Of a DNA stretch of 40,685 bases, positions 26,407 through 34,460 are shown in pieces; the first letter of the stretch is position 1; each line of letters begins with the position of its first letter. Below the pieces are notes generated by a model, which saw only the letters and a list, made by a program, of their open reading frames with translations, was not told the origin of the DNA and did not search any database. Made by a program: the position numbers and the translations under genes. This DNA is from Clostridia bacterium (lineage in GTDB: Bacteria > Bacillota > Clostridia > UBA1381), in the NCBI GenBank assembly GCA_026418715.1, contig JAOAAV010000081.1, forward strand, positions 1 to 40,685, read 5' to 3'.

Positions 26407-27531
26407 TTATTTTAACACAGATTCGTAAACTTCAACGGTATCGTCTGTCATTTTTGCGACAGAATAATCGGATTTGATTAATTCTCTCCCGAACATCCCG
26501 AGTGCTTTTCTTTCGTTCTCGCTCATGGCAAAAACAGCGAGAATATCTCTTTTCAAGAGTTTTGCTGAAGAAACTTCACAGCCCCGACAGCAAAAGTTCG
26601 TATCAACAGCCTCTTTTAGCTTATCTTTGTTAAAAAGACCGATATACCCCTCATTTCCTGCTATAATGGTGGGCTTTGCCGATGCCATTGCTTCAAGCGC
26701 CGCTCTGCTCACACCCACAAAAACCCTTCCTAATGCGGCAAATTTATTTATATCGGTACGTGCGCCTGTTAAAATTATGGATTTTTTTTGCAGCTTTTCA
26801 TTAACCGCACTGGAAAGGGAGCAAATATTCTCATAGTCATCCCCGCCGCCGACAATGACAAGCTTTAAATTTTCGATCGTCTCATTAAGTTCCGGAATGA
26901 GTTCAATAAGCTGTTTTGCAACCAAACTTCGGCTTTCGTCTAATCGGCTCACATAAACGATAATATTATCATCTTCCGAAAGATTAAAGGATTGCATTAC
27001 ATCAGAAGTATCGGTATCGGGAGAAAATTTATCCGTATCAATTCCATTTATGGTAACCTTTATATCAGATTCAGGAATTTTATAGTTAACCATGAGATAG
27101 GTTTTTATGTCCTCGCTTACAGCGATAGTTTTCTGCCCCCAGTCAGTTATGTACTTCAGACCGTATTTTGTAGTAAAAACCCAATGTGCTGTTGTGACAA
27201 AGGGGAATTTCATGAAAAGACGCAGCTTACCCAAAATAAAGGATGGTATTCTGGCATGAGAATGCACTATATCTATTTTCTCGTCAATAATGATTTTTCT
27301 AAGCGTTTTGAAAGCCTTTAAGACATTAAACGGATTTTTATTCTGAAGCGGTACAATATAATGCTTAATGCCTGCCTGTGCCAGCTCCTGCGTATAAACG
27401 CCGCCGTTTGAAGCAACAATCACGGTATGTCCCCTGCGGGAAAGCTCTTTTGCCAACTCAACAACGTGCGTTTCAGCACCGCCGATATTAAGCTGCATAA
27501 GTGATAGAAGTATATTGCACGGTTTTTTCAT
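26407..27531 (-). CDS. GT4-family glycosyltransferase (CsaB-associated)
   Basis: A 374-residue GT-B glycosyltransferase. It begins with LSLMQLNIGGAETHVVELAKEL, has DIVHSHARIPSFI in the acceptor domain and SRAALEAMASAKPTIIAGNEG in the donor-sugar site. The ATG at 27531 follows GGAGGT at five bases. It is the first gene of the seven-gene surface-polymer operon and has its own promoter. The sugar and linkage cannot be deduced. Confidence 0.9.
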   Translation of the reverse strand: MKKPCNILLSLMQLNIGGAETHVVELAKELSRRGHTVIVASNGGVYTQELAQAGIKHYIVPLQNKNPFNVLKAFKTLRKIIIDEKIDIVHSHARIPSFILGKLRLFMKFPFVTTAHWVFTTKYGLKYITDWGQKTIAVSEDIKTYLMVNYKIPESDIKVTINGIDTDKFSPDTDTSDVMQSFNLSEDDNIIVYVSRLDESRSLVAKQLIELIPELNETIENLKLVIVGGGDDYENICSLSSAVNEKLQKKSIILTGARTDINKFAALGRVFVGVSRAALEAMASAKPTIIAGNEGYIGLFNKDKLKEAVDTNFCCRGCEVSSAKLLKRDILAVFAMSENERKALGMFGRELIKSDYSVAKMTDDTVEVYESVLK

Positions 27532-27560
27532 ATTTGACCTCCGCATTTTATGTAATACGC

Positions 27561-27590
27561 TGGACACAACAACATACAGTATATTATAAT
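27561..27590 (+). promoter_or_regulatory. Promoter of the GH1 gene
   Basis: TGGACA (27561-27566), an 18-base spacer and TATAAT (27585-27590). Its -10 box overlaps the -10 box of the opposite-strand promoter. Confidence 0.62.
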
Positions 27591-27611
27591 AAAAAAAACT
27601 GAAAATGGCAA
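27583..27611 (-). promoter_or_regulatory. Promoter of the surface-polymer operon
   Basis: On the minus strand, TTGCCA (27606-27611), a 17-base spacer and TATAAT (27583-27588). Transcription would start near 27576, leaving a leader of about 45 bases. Confidence 0.65.
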
Positions 27612-27669
27612 GTAAATTTAAGCATAAATCACAAAGAGTTCACATTATCAGGAAAAGGAGTGTTTTTCA

Positions 27670-28977
27670 ATGGGTTTTGGAGAAGATTTTAAATGGGGCG
27701 TGGCAACGGCGGCATTTCAAATTGAAGGCGGATACGAAGACAGAGGCGATACCATCTGGGATATGTTTTGTCGAAAGGACGGCGCAGTACAGTTTGGGCA
27801 TGACGGGAAAGTAGCGTGCGACCACTACAACAGGTACAAAGAGGACATCAAAATAATGAAGGAAATCGGGGTGGATGCTTATCGGTTTTCTATTTCATGG
27901 AGCAGATTGATGCCGGATGGACTTGGCAAGATTAATCCGAAAGGGGTAGCTTTTTATGATGATTTGATAAATGAGCTTTTGAAAAACAAAATACGACCGT
28001 ATGTTACTCTTTTTCACTGGGATTACCCGCTTGCGCTTTACAGAAAAGGAGGATGGCTGAGTCCTGACAGCCCTAAATGGTTTGCCGAGTATGTGAAGGT
28101 TGTTATGGATTTGTTTTCCGACAGAGTTTCAGATTGGATGACAATGAATGAAACGCTGTGCTTTATAGGCTTGGGATACGGTACGGGAGTGCACGCCCCT
28201 GGACTTAAGCTATCTGAGGAGGAAGTTCTGCTTGCTGCGCACAATGCTCTCTTGGCGCACGGTATGGCTGTGCAGACAATTCGTTCCCACGCGAAAACAA
28301 AGCCGAATATAGGCTATGCTCCCGTAGGTGAAGTTAAAATTCCGAGTACGCCGCTAAAAGAGGATGAGGCGTACAGGGAGATGTTTCGCGTATATGACCC
28401 GCATTATTGGGGCAATGCCATGTGGGTTGATCCGATATTTTTTGGAAAATATGACGATGAGATATTGAGTGCGTTTGAAAAGGGGAAAATCAAGATAAAA
28501 ACAGGGGATATGAAAATTATTTCAGAACCTATAGATTTCCTGGGGGTAAATATTTATTTGGGAGGCAAGGAAAAACAAAAAATAGGTTTTGAACAGACCA
28601 CAATGGGATGGGAAATAACTCCGGAAGCGCTTTATTGGGGGCCGAAATTTTATTACAAAAGATATAAAAAGCCGATATATATAACCGAAAACGGTATGGC
28701 AAATACGGACGTAATAAGCAGCGACGGGATGGTTCATGACCCGCAGAGAATTGAATTTTTGAGAAGATATTTGTCCGAGCTTAAAAAGTGTGCGGATGAG
28801 GGGACGGATATACGAGGGTATTTTCAGTGGTCGCTAATGGATAATTTTGAATGGGCGGAAGGCTATCAGAAGCGTTTCGGACTTGTATATGTGGATTATG
28901 AAACGCAGAAAAGAATTTTGAAAGACTCTGCATATTGGTACAAAGATGTTATTAGAACAAACGGGAGGGATTTGTAG
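27670..28977 (+). CDS. GH1 beta-glucosidase/galactosidase
   Basis: A 435-residue retaining beta-glycosidase acting on cellobiose-like or other small beta-glycosides in the cytoplasm. FKWGVATAAFQIEG at the N terminus is the family signature. The acid/base is Glu161 in TMNETLCF and the nucleophile is Glu340 in YITENG. GWLSPDS and WSLMDNFEWAEGY shape the substrate pocket. There is no 6-phospho-site signature and no PTS nearby, so unphosphorylated sugars are the likely substrates. AAAAGGAG precedes the ATG. It is a single-gene unit. Confidence 0.95.
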   Translation: MGFGEDFKWGVATAAFQIEGGYEDRGDTIWDMFCRKDGAVQFGHDGKVACDHYNRYKEDIKIMKEIGVDAYRFSISWSRLMPDGLGKINPKGVAFYDDLINELLKNKIRPYVTLFHWDYPLALYRKGGWLSPDSPKWFAEYVKVVMDLFSDRVSDWMTMNETLCFIGLGYGTGVHAPGLKLSEEEVLLAAHNALLAHGMAVQTIRSHAKTKPNIGYAPVGEVKIPSTPLKEDEAYREMFRVYDPHYWGNAMWVDPIFFGKYDDEILSAFEKGKIKIKTGDMKIISEPIDFLGVNIYLGGKEKQKIGFEQTTMGWEITPEALYWGPKFYYKRYKKPIYITENGMANTDVISSDGMVHDPQRIEFLRRYLSELKKCADEGTDIRGYFQWSLMDNFEWAEGYQKRFGLVYVDYETQKRILKDSAYWYKDVIRTNGRDL

Positions 28978-29013
28978 CGAGTTTATACCGCATTGAAGTA
29001 AAATTTGTGTAAA

Positions 29014-29039
29014 TTTAAAAGAATTTAAGATTGATTTAA
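29014..29039 (+). repeat. Three TTTAA half-sites at 10-11 base intervals
   Basis: TTTAA occurs at 29014-29018, 29024-29028 and 29035-29039, ending nine bases before the extended -10 motif. The once-per-helical-turn spacing resembles tandem binding sites of OmpR/PhoB-type regulators. Confidence 0.4.
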
Positions 29040-29047
29040 GCTTGGTA

Positions 29048-29056
29048 TGATATAAT
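29048..29056 (+). promoter_or_regulatory. Extended -10 promoter of the beta-helix protein gene
   Basis: TG-A-TATAAT with TATAAT at 29051-29056. No clear -35 hexamer lies 17 bases upstream, where the TTTAA repeats lie instead. Confidence 0.55.
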
Positions 29057-29116
29057 CCCTGCGGATAGTTTAGAAAATAGTGGAGACTCAAAAATATTTG
29101 AAAAGAGGTAGTATCC

Positions 29117-31870
29117 ATGAAAAAAGGTTTGGCGGTTTTAATTGCTTTTTTGTTTTGGAGCGCATATTTGCCACAAAAACCCTTAGTTGTTTCTGCGGAT
29201 AGTGTCAGCCATGTGATAATCAATCAGGTGTATGGAAGAGCGGCTAAGACGGATGCGGCGATTTCCCACAGCTTCATAGAGTTGTATAATCCAACGGCGG
29301 GGGATGTGGATTTGTCGGCCTATTCAATTCAGTATGCCTCAAGCGGCACAAGCTGGATAAAGCTTGACTTGACGGGCAATGTCATACCATCGCATACATC
29401 GTTTTTGATTCGCTGCTATTCGGCGGACAGTACTTCTACGACCCGCTATTGGATAACAAACTACGATATGGATTGGTCTGGCTGTAAAATGAGCAATGAC
29501 GCATTTAAAGTCGCATTGGTGAGCAATCAAACACTGCTTACGACAAGTTCACCCACGTCGGCTGAAGGCGTTATTGACCTTGTGGGTGCGGGCACGACGG
29601 ATTATGCGGAGGGTACTGCGATTGCGGGAATTTCAAAGCAAAAAACGGCTCGAAGACTAAGCTTTGCAGATACCGACGACAACAGCAAGGATTTTGAAAT
29701 CATAGATTACAGGACAACCTCTGTCAGCAGCACGGGAATTTCAGATGAAGTTCTTGAACAGGTAAAACCTCGTTGTTTAAGCGATGGAGTATGGGGAGTT
29801 GAGGAAGAAACGGAAGGATTTCCGGTAGCTATAAGCGGGATAAATGTTGTCAGCGACGTGGTGGAAAGCATGACGGTTGATGTAAGCGGGACGATTTCCG
29901 GCACGGCAAGAGGCATTGCAGCGGTTTATGATGCAGACAACAAGCTGGTTTCAGTATGTATATCTTCAAATAGCCTGGATTCGTCAAATACGGGTACACA
30001 GGAGTTTGCATTTGAAAATACGATGACCCTTGGTGAAAATGAAATATTGAGAGGCTATGTATGGCAGGGAGATGAAAGCGGGAGTCTTACCGTGCTGCCG
30101 CTGGCTGAAGCATTTTTATACGAAAGTGAAGAGGAAGCTGTTGTCGGCGACGGAATAATTCATCTAAACGGAACATCTATTGACGCATCGGGAATTTCGG
30201 GCGCATCGGTGAGCGGAACGGTATTGACTATTTCGGCGGCGGGGACATATACGCTTGAGGGGAGCTTGACAGACGGGCAAATAATTGTAAATACCCCTTC
30301 AAATACAGACGAGGTTGAATTGGTTTTAAACGGTGTGGATGTTTCGTGTTCGACAAGCGGACCGCTTTTCGGAGCGGATGGAAATATAACGCTTACGCTT
30401 GCGTCGGGCACGATAAACAAATTTACCGATGCACAAACTTACGCCTATGCGGATGGTGAAGATGAACCGAATGCCTGCGTATTTGCAAAACGAAATCTTA
30501 CAGTCAAGGGTGACGGAACATTAAATGTATATGCCAATTACAATAACGGAATAGGATCTAAGGACAGTCTGACAATAAGCGGAGGCACAGTAACCGTAGA
30601 TGCCGTAAACAATGCTCTGAAGGGAAATGACAGTGTAACCTTAAAAAATGCCGTCGTAACCGTTGCATCACAGCAGGACGGAATAAAATCAGACAGTACC
30701 GATGGTGCGGGTTATGGTGTTGTCAGCATAGAAAGCGGCACAATAAGCATTACGGCTCTTCAGGATGCGGTTCAGGCGGTTACGGCGGTTAGCATATCGG
30801 GTGGGAGCACGGTTGCAAGCTGTTCGGAAGACGGGATAAACTGTGAAACAGGGACGGTTGACATTACCGGCGGAACGCTGAATATAACGTCAGCGCAGGA
30901 TGGTATTCAGGCGGAAACGACACTTACCGTATCGGGCGGAAATATTACTTTGCTGACTGGTGGCGGATATAGCGCAACTGCCACCGATGAGAGTTCCAAG
31001 GGCTTAAAAGGCGTCGGCAGTGTTAATATTACCGGAGGAACCTTCTCCATTAATTCATGCGATGATGCGGTGCACTCAAACGGAGTAGTGACTATATCCG
31101 GCGGCAGCCTAGAAATTTGGACTGCTGATGACGGAGTGCATGCGGATACGACGGCGAATATTCAAAGCAGTTCGGTTATCAACATTAATAAATGCTACGA
31201 GGGAATAGAAGCATTAACTATCAACATTGCTGGCGGAACTACACATCTTACAGCATCTGATGACGGAGTCAACGCTGCGGGAGGAGTGGATCAGTCTAAT
31301 GTCAGTACGGGCGGTATGGGTGTGCCTGGGCAAAGTACGGGGAGCGGCAACGGTCTGATAAATATTTCCGGCGGGTACCTGGTGGTTGATTCAACAGGCG
31401 ATGGGCTCGATGCAAATGGAAGCATAAAAATGACCGCGGGAACGGTGCTGGTGAACGGCCCTACCGCAAATGACAATGGCGCACTTGATTATGACGGTAC
31501 TTTTGTGGTAAGCGGAGGACTTTTGGTGGCTGCCGGAAGCTCAGGAATGGTGCAGGCCCCGAGCACATCATCTACACAAAGATCGGTTTCAGTAACTTAC
31601 CGTTCCACGCAGGCTGCAAATACGTTGTTTACAATAACAAATTCGTCTGGGGCAAGTATTTTAACTTTTAAACCGTCCAAAGCGTATGCGGCTGTTGTTG
31701 TGTGTTCTCCCAACATATCCTCAGGCTCTGCCTATAAAATATACAGCGGAGGCTCTTATTCAGGAACAGCGGCTGACGGATTGTACAGCGGAGGTACATA
31801 TACCGCAGGTACGCTAAAAGGAAGCTTTACATCAACAAGCGTTGTAACAAATGTAACAATAAATAGCTGA
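29117..31870 (+). CDS. Secreted lamin-tail + beta-helix carbohydrate-binding protein (Cthe_2159 type)
   Basis: A 917-residue exported protein with a signal peptide at 1-27 (cut after VVSA). A lamin-tail domain lies at about 32-140 (FIELYNPTAGDVDLSAYSIQY). A small Ig-like module at 240-335 ends in LRGYVWQGDESG and PLAEAF. A right-handed beta-helix covers about 345-775, and a C-terminal strand-rich cap contains KIYSGGSYSG. The helix has about a dozen turns with the motif [D/E/Q]-D-G-[I/V]-x-[A/S], for example QDGIKSD, DDGVHAD and GDGLDAN, with ISGG turns. Cthe_2159 of Clostridium thermocellum binds acidic plant polysaccharide with calcium. Binding or pectate-lyase-like activity is inferred. No surface anchor is seen. 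Confidence 0.88.
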   Translation: MKKGLAVLIAFLFWSAYLPQKPLVVSADSVSHVIINQVYGRAAKTDAAISHSFIELYNPTAGDVDLSAYSIQYASSGTSWIKLDLTGNVIPSHTSFLIRCYSADSTSTTRYWITNYDMDWSGCKMSNDAFKVALVSNQTLLTTSSPTSAEGVIDLVGAGTTDYAEGTAIAGISKQKTARRLSFADTDDNSKDFEIIDYRTTSVSSTGISDEVLEQVKPRCLSDGVWGVEEETEGFPVAISGINVVSDVVESMTVDVSGTISGTARGIAAVYDADNKLVSVCISSNSLDSSNTGTQEFAFENTMTLGENEILRGYVWQGDESGSLTVLPLAEAFLYESEEEAVVGDGIIHLNGTSIDASGISGASVSGTVLTISAAGTYTLEGSLTDGQIIVNTPSNTDEVELVLNGVDVSCSTSGPLFGADGNITLTLASGTINKFTDAQTYAYADGEDEPNACVFAKRNLTVKGDGTLNVYANYNNGIGSKDSLTISGGTVTVDAVNNALKGNDSVTLKNAVVTVASQQDGIKSDSTDGAGYGVVSIESGTISITALQDAVQAVTAVSISGGSTVASCSEDGINCETGTVDITGGTLNITSAQDGIQAETTLTVSGGNITLLTGGGYSATATDESSKGLKGVGSVNITGGTFSINSCDDAVHSNGVVTISGGSLEIWTADDGVHADTTANIQSSSVININKCYEGIEALTINIAGGTTHLTASDDGVNAAGGVDQSNVSTGGMGVPGQSTGSGNGLINISGGYLVVDSTGDGLDANGSIKMTAGTVLVNGPTANDNGALDYDGTFVVSGGLLVAAGSSGMVQAPSTSSTQRSVSVTYRSTQAANTLFTITNSSGASILTFKPSKAYAAVVVCSPNISSGSAYKIYSGGSYSGTAADGLYSGGTYTAGTLKGSFTSTSVVTNVTINS

Positions 31871-31871
31871 T

Positions 31872-31913
31872 AAAAGCCCCATAAAGCCATATTGTGGATT
31901 TATGGGGCTTTTT
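31872..31913 (+). terminator. Intrinsic terminator after the beta-helix gene
   Basis: A perfect 14-bp stem (31872-31885 with 31899-31912) with a 13-base loop ends in a T-run. It starts one base after the stop codon. Confidence 0.9.
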
Positions 31914-32006
31914 AGGTTGAATTTAAATATTTTCAAGCGGATAAATACAATAATTTAAAGTGGAAAAACTAAATAATGCAAATAATTTTGACAGGAGGCT
32001 TTCGAT

Positions 32007-32624
32007 GTGAAAAAAGGCATGTATGGAATAATTGTTGTTGCTTTATTGGCTTCTTGTGCGGGCAATAATAGTGAGGGTAACGAGGAATATAAAAAACAAA
32101 ACTTTACCGTATCATCTCCAAGCGCTGCGCCTTCCGAAACACAAAAACCCACCACAGCTCCCACACCCAGCGAAACATTGCTCAAAGAATTTTCCACTTC
32201 AATTAAAGACAAAGAGTCAGACAGAGTTTCAAATATTAAATTGGCGGCACGGGCAATTGACGGTACGGTATTAAAAAGCGGAGAAATTTTTTCGTTCAAT
32301 AAAATAGTGGGAGAAAGAACGGAACAAAAAGGGTACAAGATTGCTCCAATACTTGTTGGAAAGGAGCATGAAGAAGGGATAGGCGGAGGTGTATGCCAAG
32401 TCAGCACAACCATATACAATACCGCAAAAAAGGCTGGACTTGAAATTATAGAGCGGCATCAGCATGATATAGGGGTAGGATATATAAAAAAGGGAAAGGA
32501 TTCCACTGTAAATTACCCAACTATGGATTTAAAATTTAAAAATAACACCGATTTTAAGATAAAAATTGCCGTAAAGGTTACGGAAAACAAGGTAAAGGCA
32601 GAATTTTGGAAGATAAATGATTAG
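32007..32624 (+). CDS. VanW-domain lipoprotein
   Basis: A 205-residue protein. A signal peptide ends in the lipobox LLASC, with Cys17 as lipid-attachment site if numbered from the GTG at 32007. A Ser/Thr/Pro-rich linker (about 35-60) follows, then a compact VanW domain with SGEIFSFNKIVGERT, GIGGGVCQVSTTIYN and HDIGVGYIKKGKDSTVNYP. The function of VanW domains is unknown. This one is short because it lacks the peptidoglycan-binding repeats of larger relatives. The GTG is supported by AGGAGG at eight bases. The ATG two bases earlier runs straight into TGA. Confidence 0.87.
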   Translation: MKKGMYGIIVVALLASCAGNNSEGNEEYKKQNFTVSSPSAAPSETQKPTTAPTPSETLLKEFSTSIKDKESDRVSNIKLAARAIDGTVLKSGEIFSFNKIVGERTEQKGYKIAPILVGKEHEEGIGGGVCQVSTTIYNTAKKAGLEIIERHQHDIGVGYIKKGKDSTVNYPTMDLKFKNNTDFKIKIAVKVTENKVKAEFWKIND

Positions 32625-32649
32625 CAGATTTTTTGATGGAGTGTAGAGT

Positions 32650-32751
32650 ATGTTCATCGGTGAAGAGGGCAATGTTTATAGTTACATGACTTTTATTATC
32701 TTTTTGAAATTTTCAAATGTACGTATGTGCAGCATAAAAAATTATCCGTAA
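32650..32751 (+). CDS. Possible 33-residue small protein
   Basis: A short frame starting ATG at 32650 with GGAG eight bases upstream and ending TAA at 32749-32751. The predicted peptide has a hydrophobic middle (MTFIIFLKF). There is no recognised family. It lies just before the str-operon promoter. It may be chance. Confidence 0.2.
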   Translation: MFIGEEGNVYSYMTFIIFLKFSNVRMCSIKNYP

Positions 32752-32767
32752 AAAACAGGTAAAGCTA

Positions 32768-32797
32768 TTGACATCCATCTGTGTTTTTTGATATACT
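32768..32797 (+). promoter_or_regulatory. Promoter of the str operon
   Basis: A consensus TTGACA (32768-32773), an 18-base spacer and TATACT (32792-32797) lie 54 bases before the L7Ae-like gene. Confidence 0.75.
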
Positions 32798-32851
32798 TAT
32801 GTACGCTGGTGAGAAATCGGCCAATACGGAAATGGAGCGTGAAAAAATATT

Positions 32852-33094
32852 ATGATTTCAGACATGGAAAAGGCCGCTTTGCATGTGGGATATAAGCAAA
32901 CTATGCGTGCGCTTGCCGAAAATCGTGCAAAAAAGGTTTTTTTGGCGATGGACTCTGAACAGAAAATAAGCGTTCCCGTAAAAGAGTTGTGCACGGAAAA
33001 GAGCGTGCCTTTTGAATGTGTGGATACCATGCAGGAGCTTGGGAAGATGTGTGGTATAGAGGTAAGAGCGTCCTGTGCGGTGGTTTTAAAGTAG
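32852..33094 (+). CDS. L7Ae/L30e-like RNA-binding protein (YbxF type)
   Basis: An 80-residue member of the L7Ae/L30e/S12e fold, which binds kink-turn RNA. ENRAKKVFLAMD near 22-33 and the GIEVRASCAVVLK C terminus are characteristic. Bacillus carries the same kind of gene (ybxF/rplGB) directly before rpsL, and that position is kept here. GGAG lies about 13 bases before the ATG, a rather long spacing. Confidence 0.88.
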   Translation: MISDMEKAALHVGYKQTMRALAENRAKKVFLAMDSEQKISVPVKELCTEKSVPFECVDTMQELGKMCGIEVRASCAVVLK

Positions 33095-33121
33095 CTTTCA
33101 GAGCAAAAGAAAACTTTAATT

Positions 33122-33151
33122 TTGGTTATATCGCATTTTCATGCGTATAAT
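33122..33151 (+). promoter_or_regulatory. Possible second promoter before rpsL
   Basis: TTGGTT (33122-33127), an 18-base spacer and TATAAT (33146-33151) lie 57 bases upstream of rpsL. Confidence 0.45.
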
Positions 33152-33208
33152 AATAAAGTGGATTTTTAAAATCCCGTTATATTGAAATCAAAGGAGGTGT
33201 AACACGGT

Positions 33209-33631
33209 ATGCCAACATTTAATCAATTGGTCAGAAAAGGTAGAGAAACAGTTGAGAAAAAGTCAACGGCTCCGGCTCTTCAAAAAGGCTTGAACTCACT
33301 GAAAAAACGTACCACAAACCAAAGTTCTCCGCAAAAGAGAGGTGTATGCACGGCTGTTAGAACAGCTACTCCGAAAAAGCCTAATTCTGCGCTTCGTAAG
33401 ATTGCCAGAGTAAGACTGACAAACGGTATCGAGGTAACAGCGTATATTCCTGGTATCGGTCATAATTTGCAGGAGCACAGTGTTGTTCTCATAAGAGGCG
33501 GAAGAGTAAAAGACCTTCCGGGTACAAGATACCACATCGTAAGAGGAACTCTTGATGCTCAGGGTGTTGCAAAGCGTATGCAGGGCAGATCCAAATACGG
33601 TGCCAAAAGACCAAAACCGGAAAAGAAGTAA
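33209..33631 (+). CDS. rpsL: 30S ribosomal protein S12
   Basis: A 140-residue S12, part of the decoding centre. [11 protein letters not shown] opens the protein. The functional loops [11 protein letters not shown] and [10 protein letters not shown] are intact. The lysines whose replacement gives streptomycin resistance in other species are unchanged, so no resistance allele is apparent. AAAGGAGGTG precedes the ATG. Confidence 0.98.
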   Translation: MPTFNQLVRKGRETVEKKSTAPALQKGLNSLKKRTTNQSSPQKRGVCTAVRTATPKKPNSALRKIARVRLTNGIEVTAYIPGIGHNLQEHSVVLIRGGRVKDLPGTRYHIVRGTLDAQGVAKRMQGRSKYGAKRPKPEKK

Positions 33632-33784
33632 GCTGTTGAATTCAATATGAATTCGGCAAAAACAAAATCACATGATTAGTGCGGCTTATCGGGTTATATC
33701 TTGTAAAATATAGATTCGTATTCTGCACGACAGCAAAAAGCTGAGTACCTGTGATTATGATTAATCATGAAGGAGGGAAGAAAA

Positions 33785-34255
33785 GTGCCAAGAAAAGGTT
33801 TTATTGCGAAAAGAGAGGTTTTACCGGATCCAATCTATAACAGTGTTGTTGTAACAAAGCTTATCAATAACATTATGTTGGATGGGAAAAAGGGTGTTGC
33901 GCAAAGGATTGTTTATGATGCGTTCGATATTATCCGTGAAAAAACAGGCAGTGATCCTCTTGAGGTCTTCCAAAAGGCTATGGATCAGATTATGCCCGTG
34001 CTTGAGGTAAAGGCAAGACGTGTCGGCGGTGCGACATATCAGGTTCCTATGGAAGTGCGTCCGGAAAGACGTCAGACATTGGGTCTTAGATGGCTTACAC
34101 GCTATTCAAGGGAAAGAAATGAAAAGACCATGAAGGAGCGTTTGGCCAACGAGATTATGGATGCTGTCAACGGAACAGGCGGTGCGGTAAAGAAAAGAGA
34201 AGATACGCACAAGATGGCGGAAGCAAATAGAGCGTTTGCAAATTACCGCTGGTAG
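33785..34255 (+). CDS. rpsG: 30S ribosomal protein S7
   Basis: A 156-residue S7 that organises the 16S 3' domain and contacts E-site tRNA. The standard motifs [31 protein letters not shown] and [15 protein letters not shown] are present. The GTG at 33785 gives exactly the usual length and lies eight bases after GGAGGG. The longer frame from 33767 would translate the ribosome site. Confidence 0.98.
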   Translation: MPRKGFIAKREVLPDPIYNSVVVTKLINNIMLDGKKGVAQRIVYDAFDIIREKTGSDPLEVFQKAMDQIMPVLEVKARRVGGATYQVPMEVRPERRQTLGLRWLTRYSRERNEKTMKERLANEIMDAVNGTGGAVKKREDTHKMAEANRAFANYRW

Positions 34256-34311
34256 TTCTTTGTATAAAATTTTTAATGTGCTGTGTGAAAACGTCCTTGG
34301 CGTACGTGAGT

Positions 34312-34330
34312 ACAGCCTTGGCTGTTTTTT
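34312..34330 (+). terminator. Intra-operon attenuator-like terminator before fusA
   Basis: A short ACAGC/GCTGT stem with a CTTG loop is followed by six Ts, in the 205-base gap between rpsG and fusA. The stem is short, so partial read-through is expected. Confidence 0.5.
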
Positions 34331-34460
34331 ATTGTTTAACGGAATTTGTTTGGCATTTTGAAAACACGATTAGGGCAAAGTCATTTTGCTTATGATTTTA
34401 GGATATTAGTTGTTTTGTAAATGTCAAAATGAAAGATATCAGGAAAGGAGGAATTTCATT

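Noticed and set aside
27605-27814. 69-residue frame overlapping the GH1 start
   Set aside because: It has no family likeness and is in another frame of a clear GH1 gene.
30540-31440. CRISPR-like or satellite repeats
   Set aside because: The repetition is at protein level (beta-helix turns). The DNA units vary in length and sequence and stay in frame.
34410-34460. Longer EF-G starting upstream of 34461
   Set aside because: The added residues are unlike any EF-G, and a strong AAAGGAGG points to the TTG at 34461.
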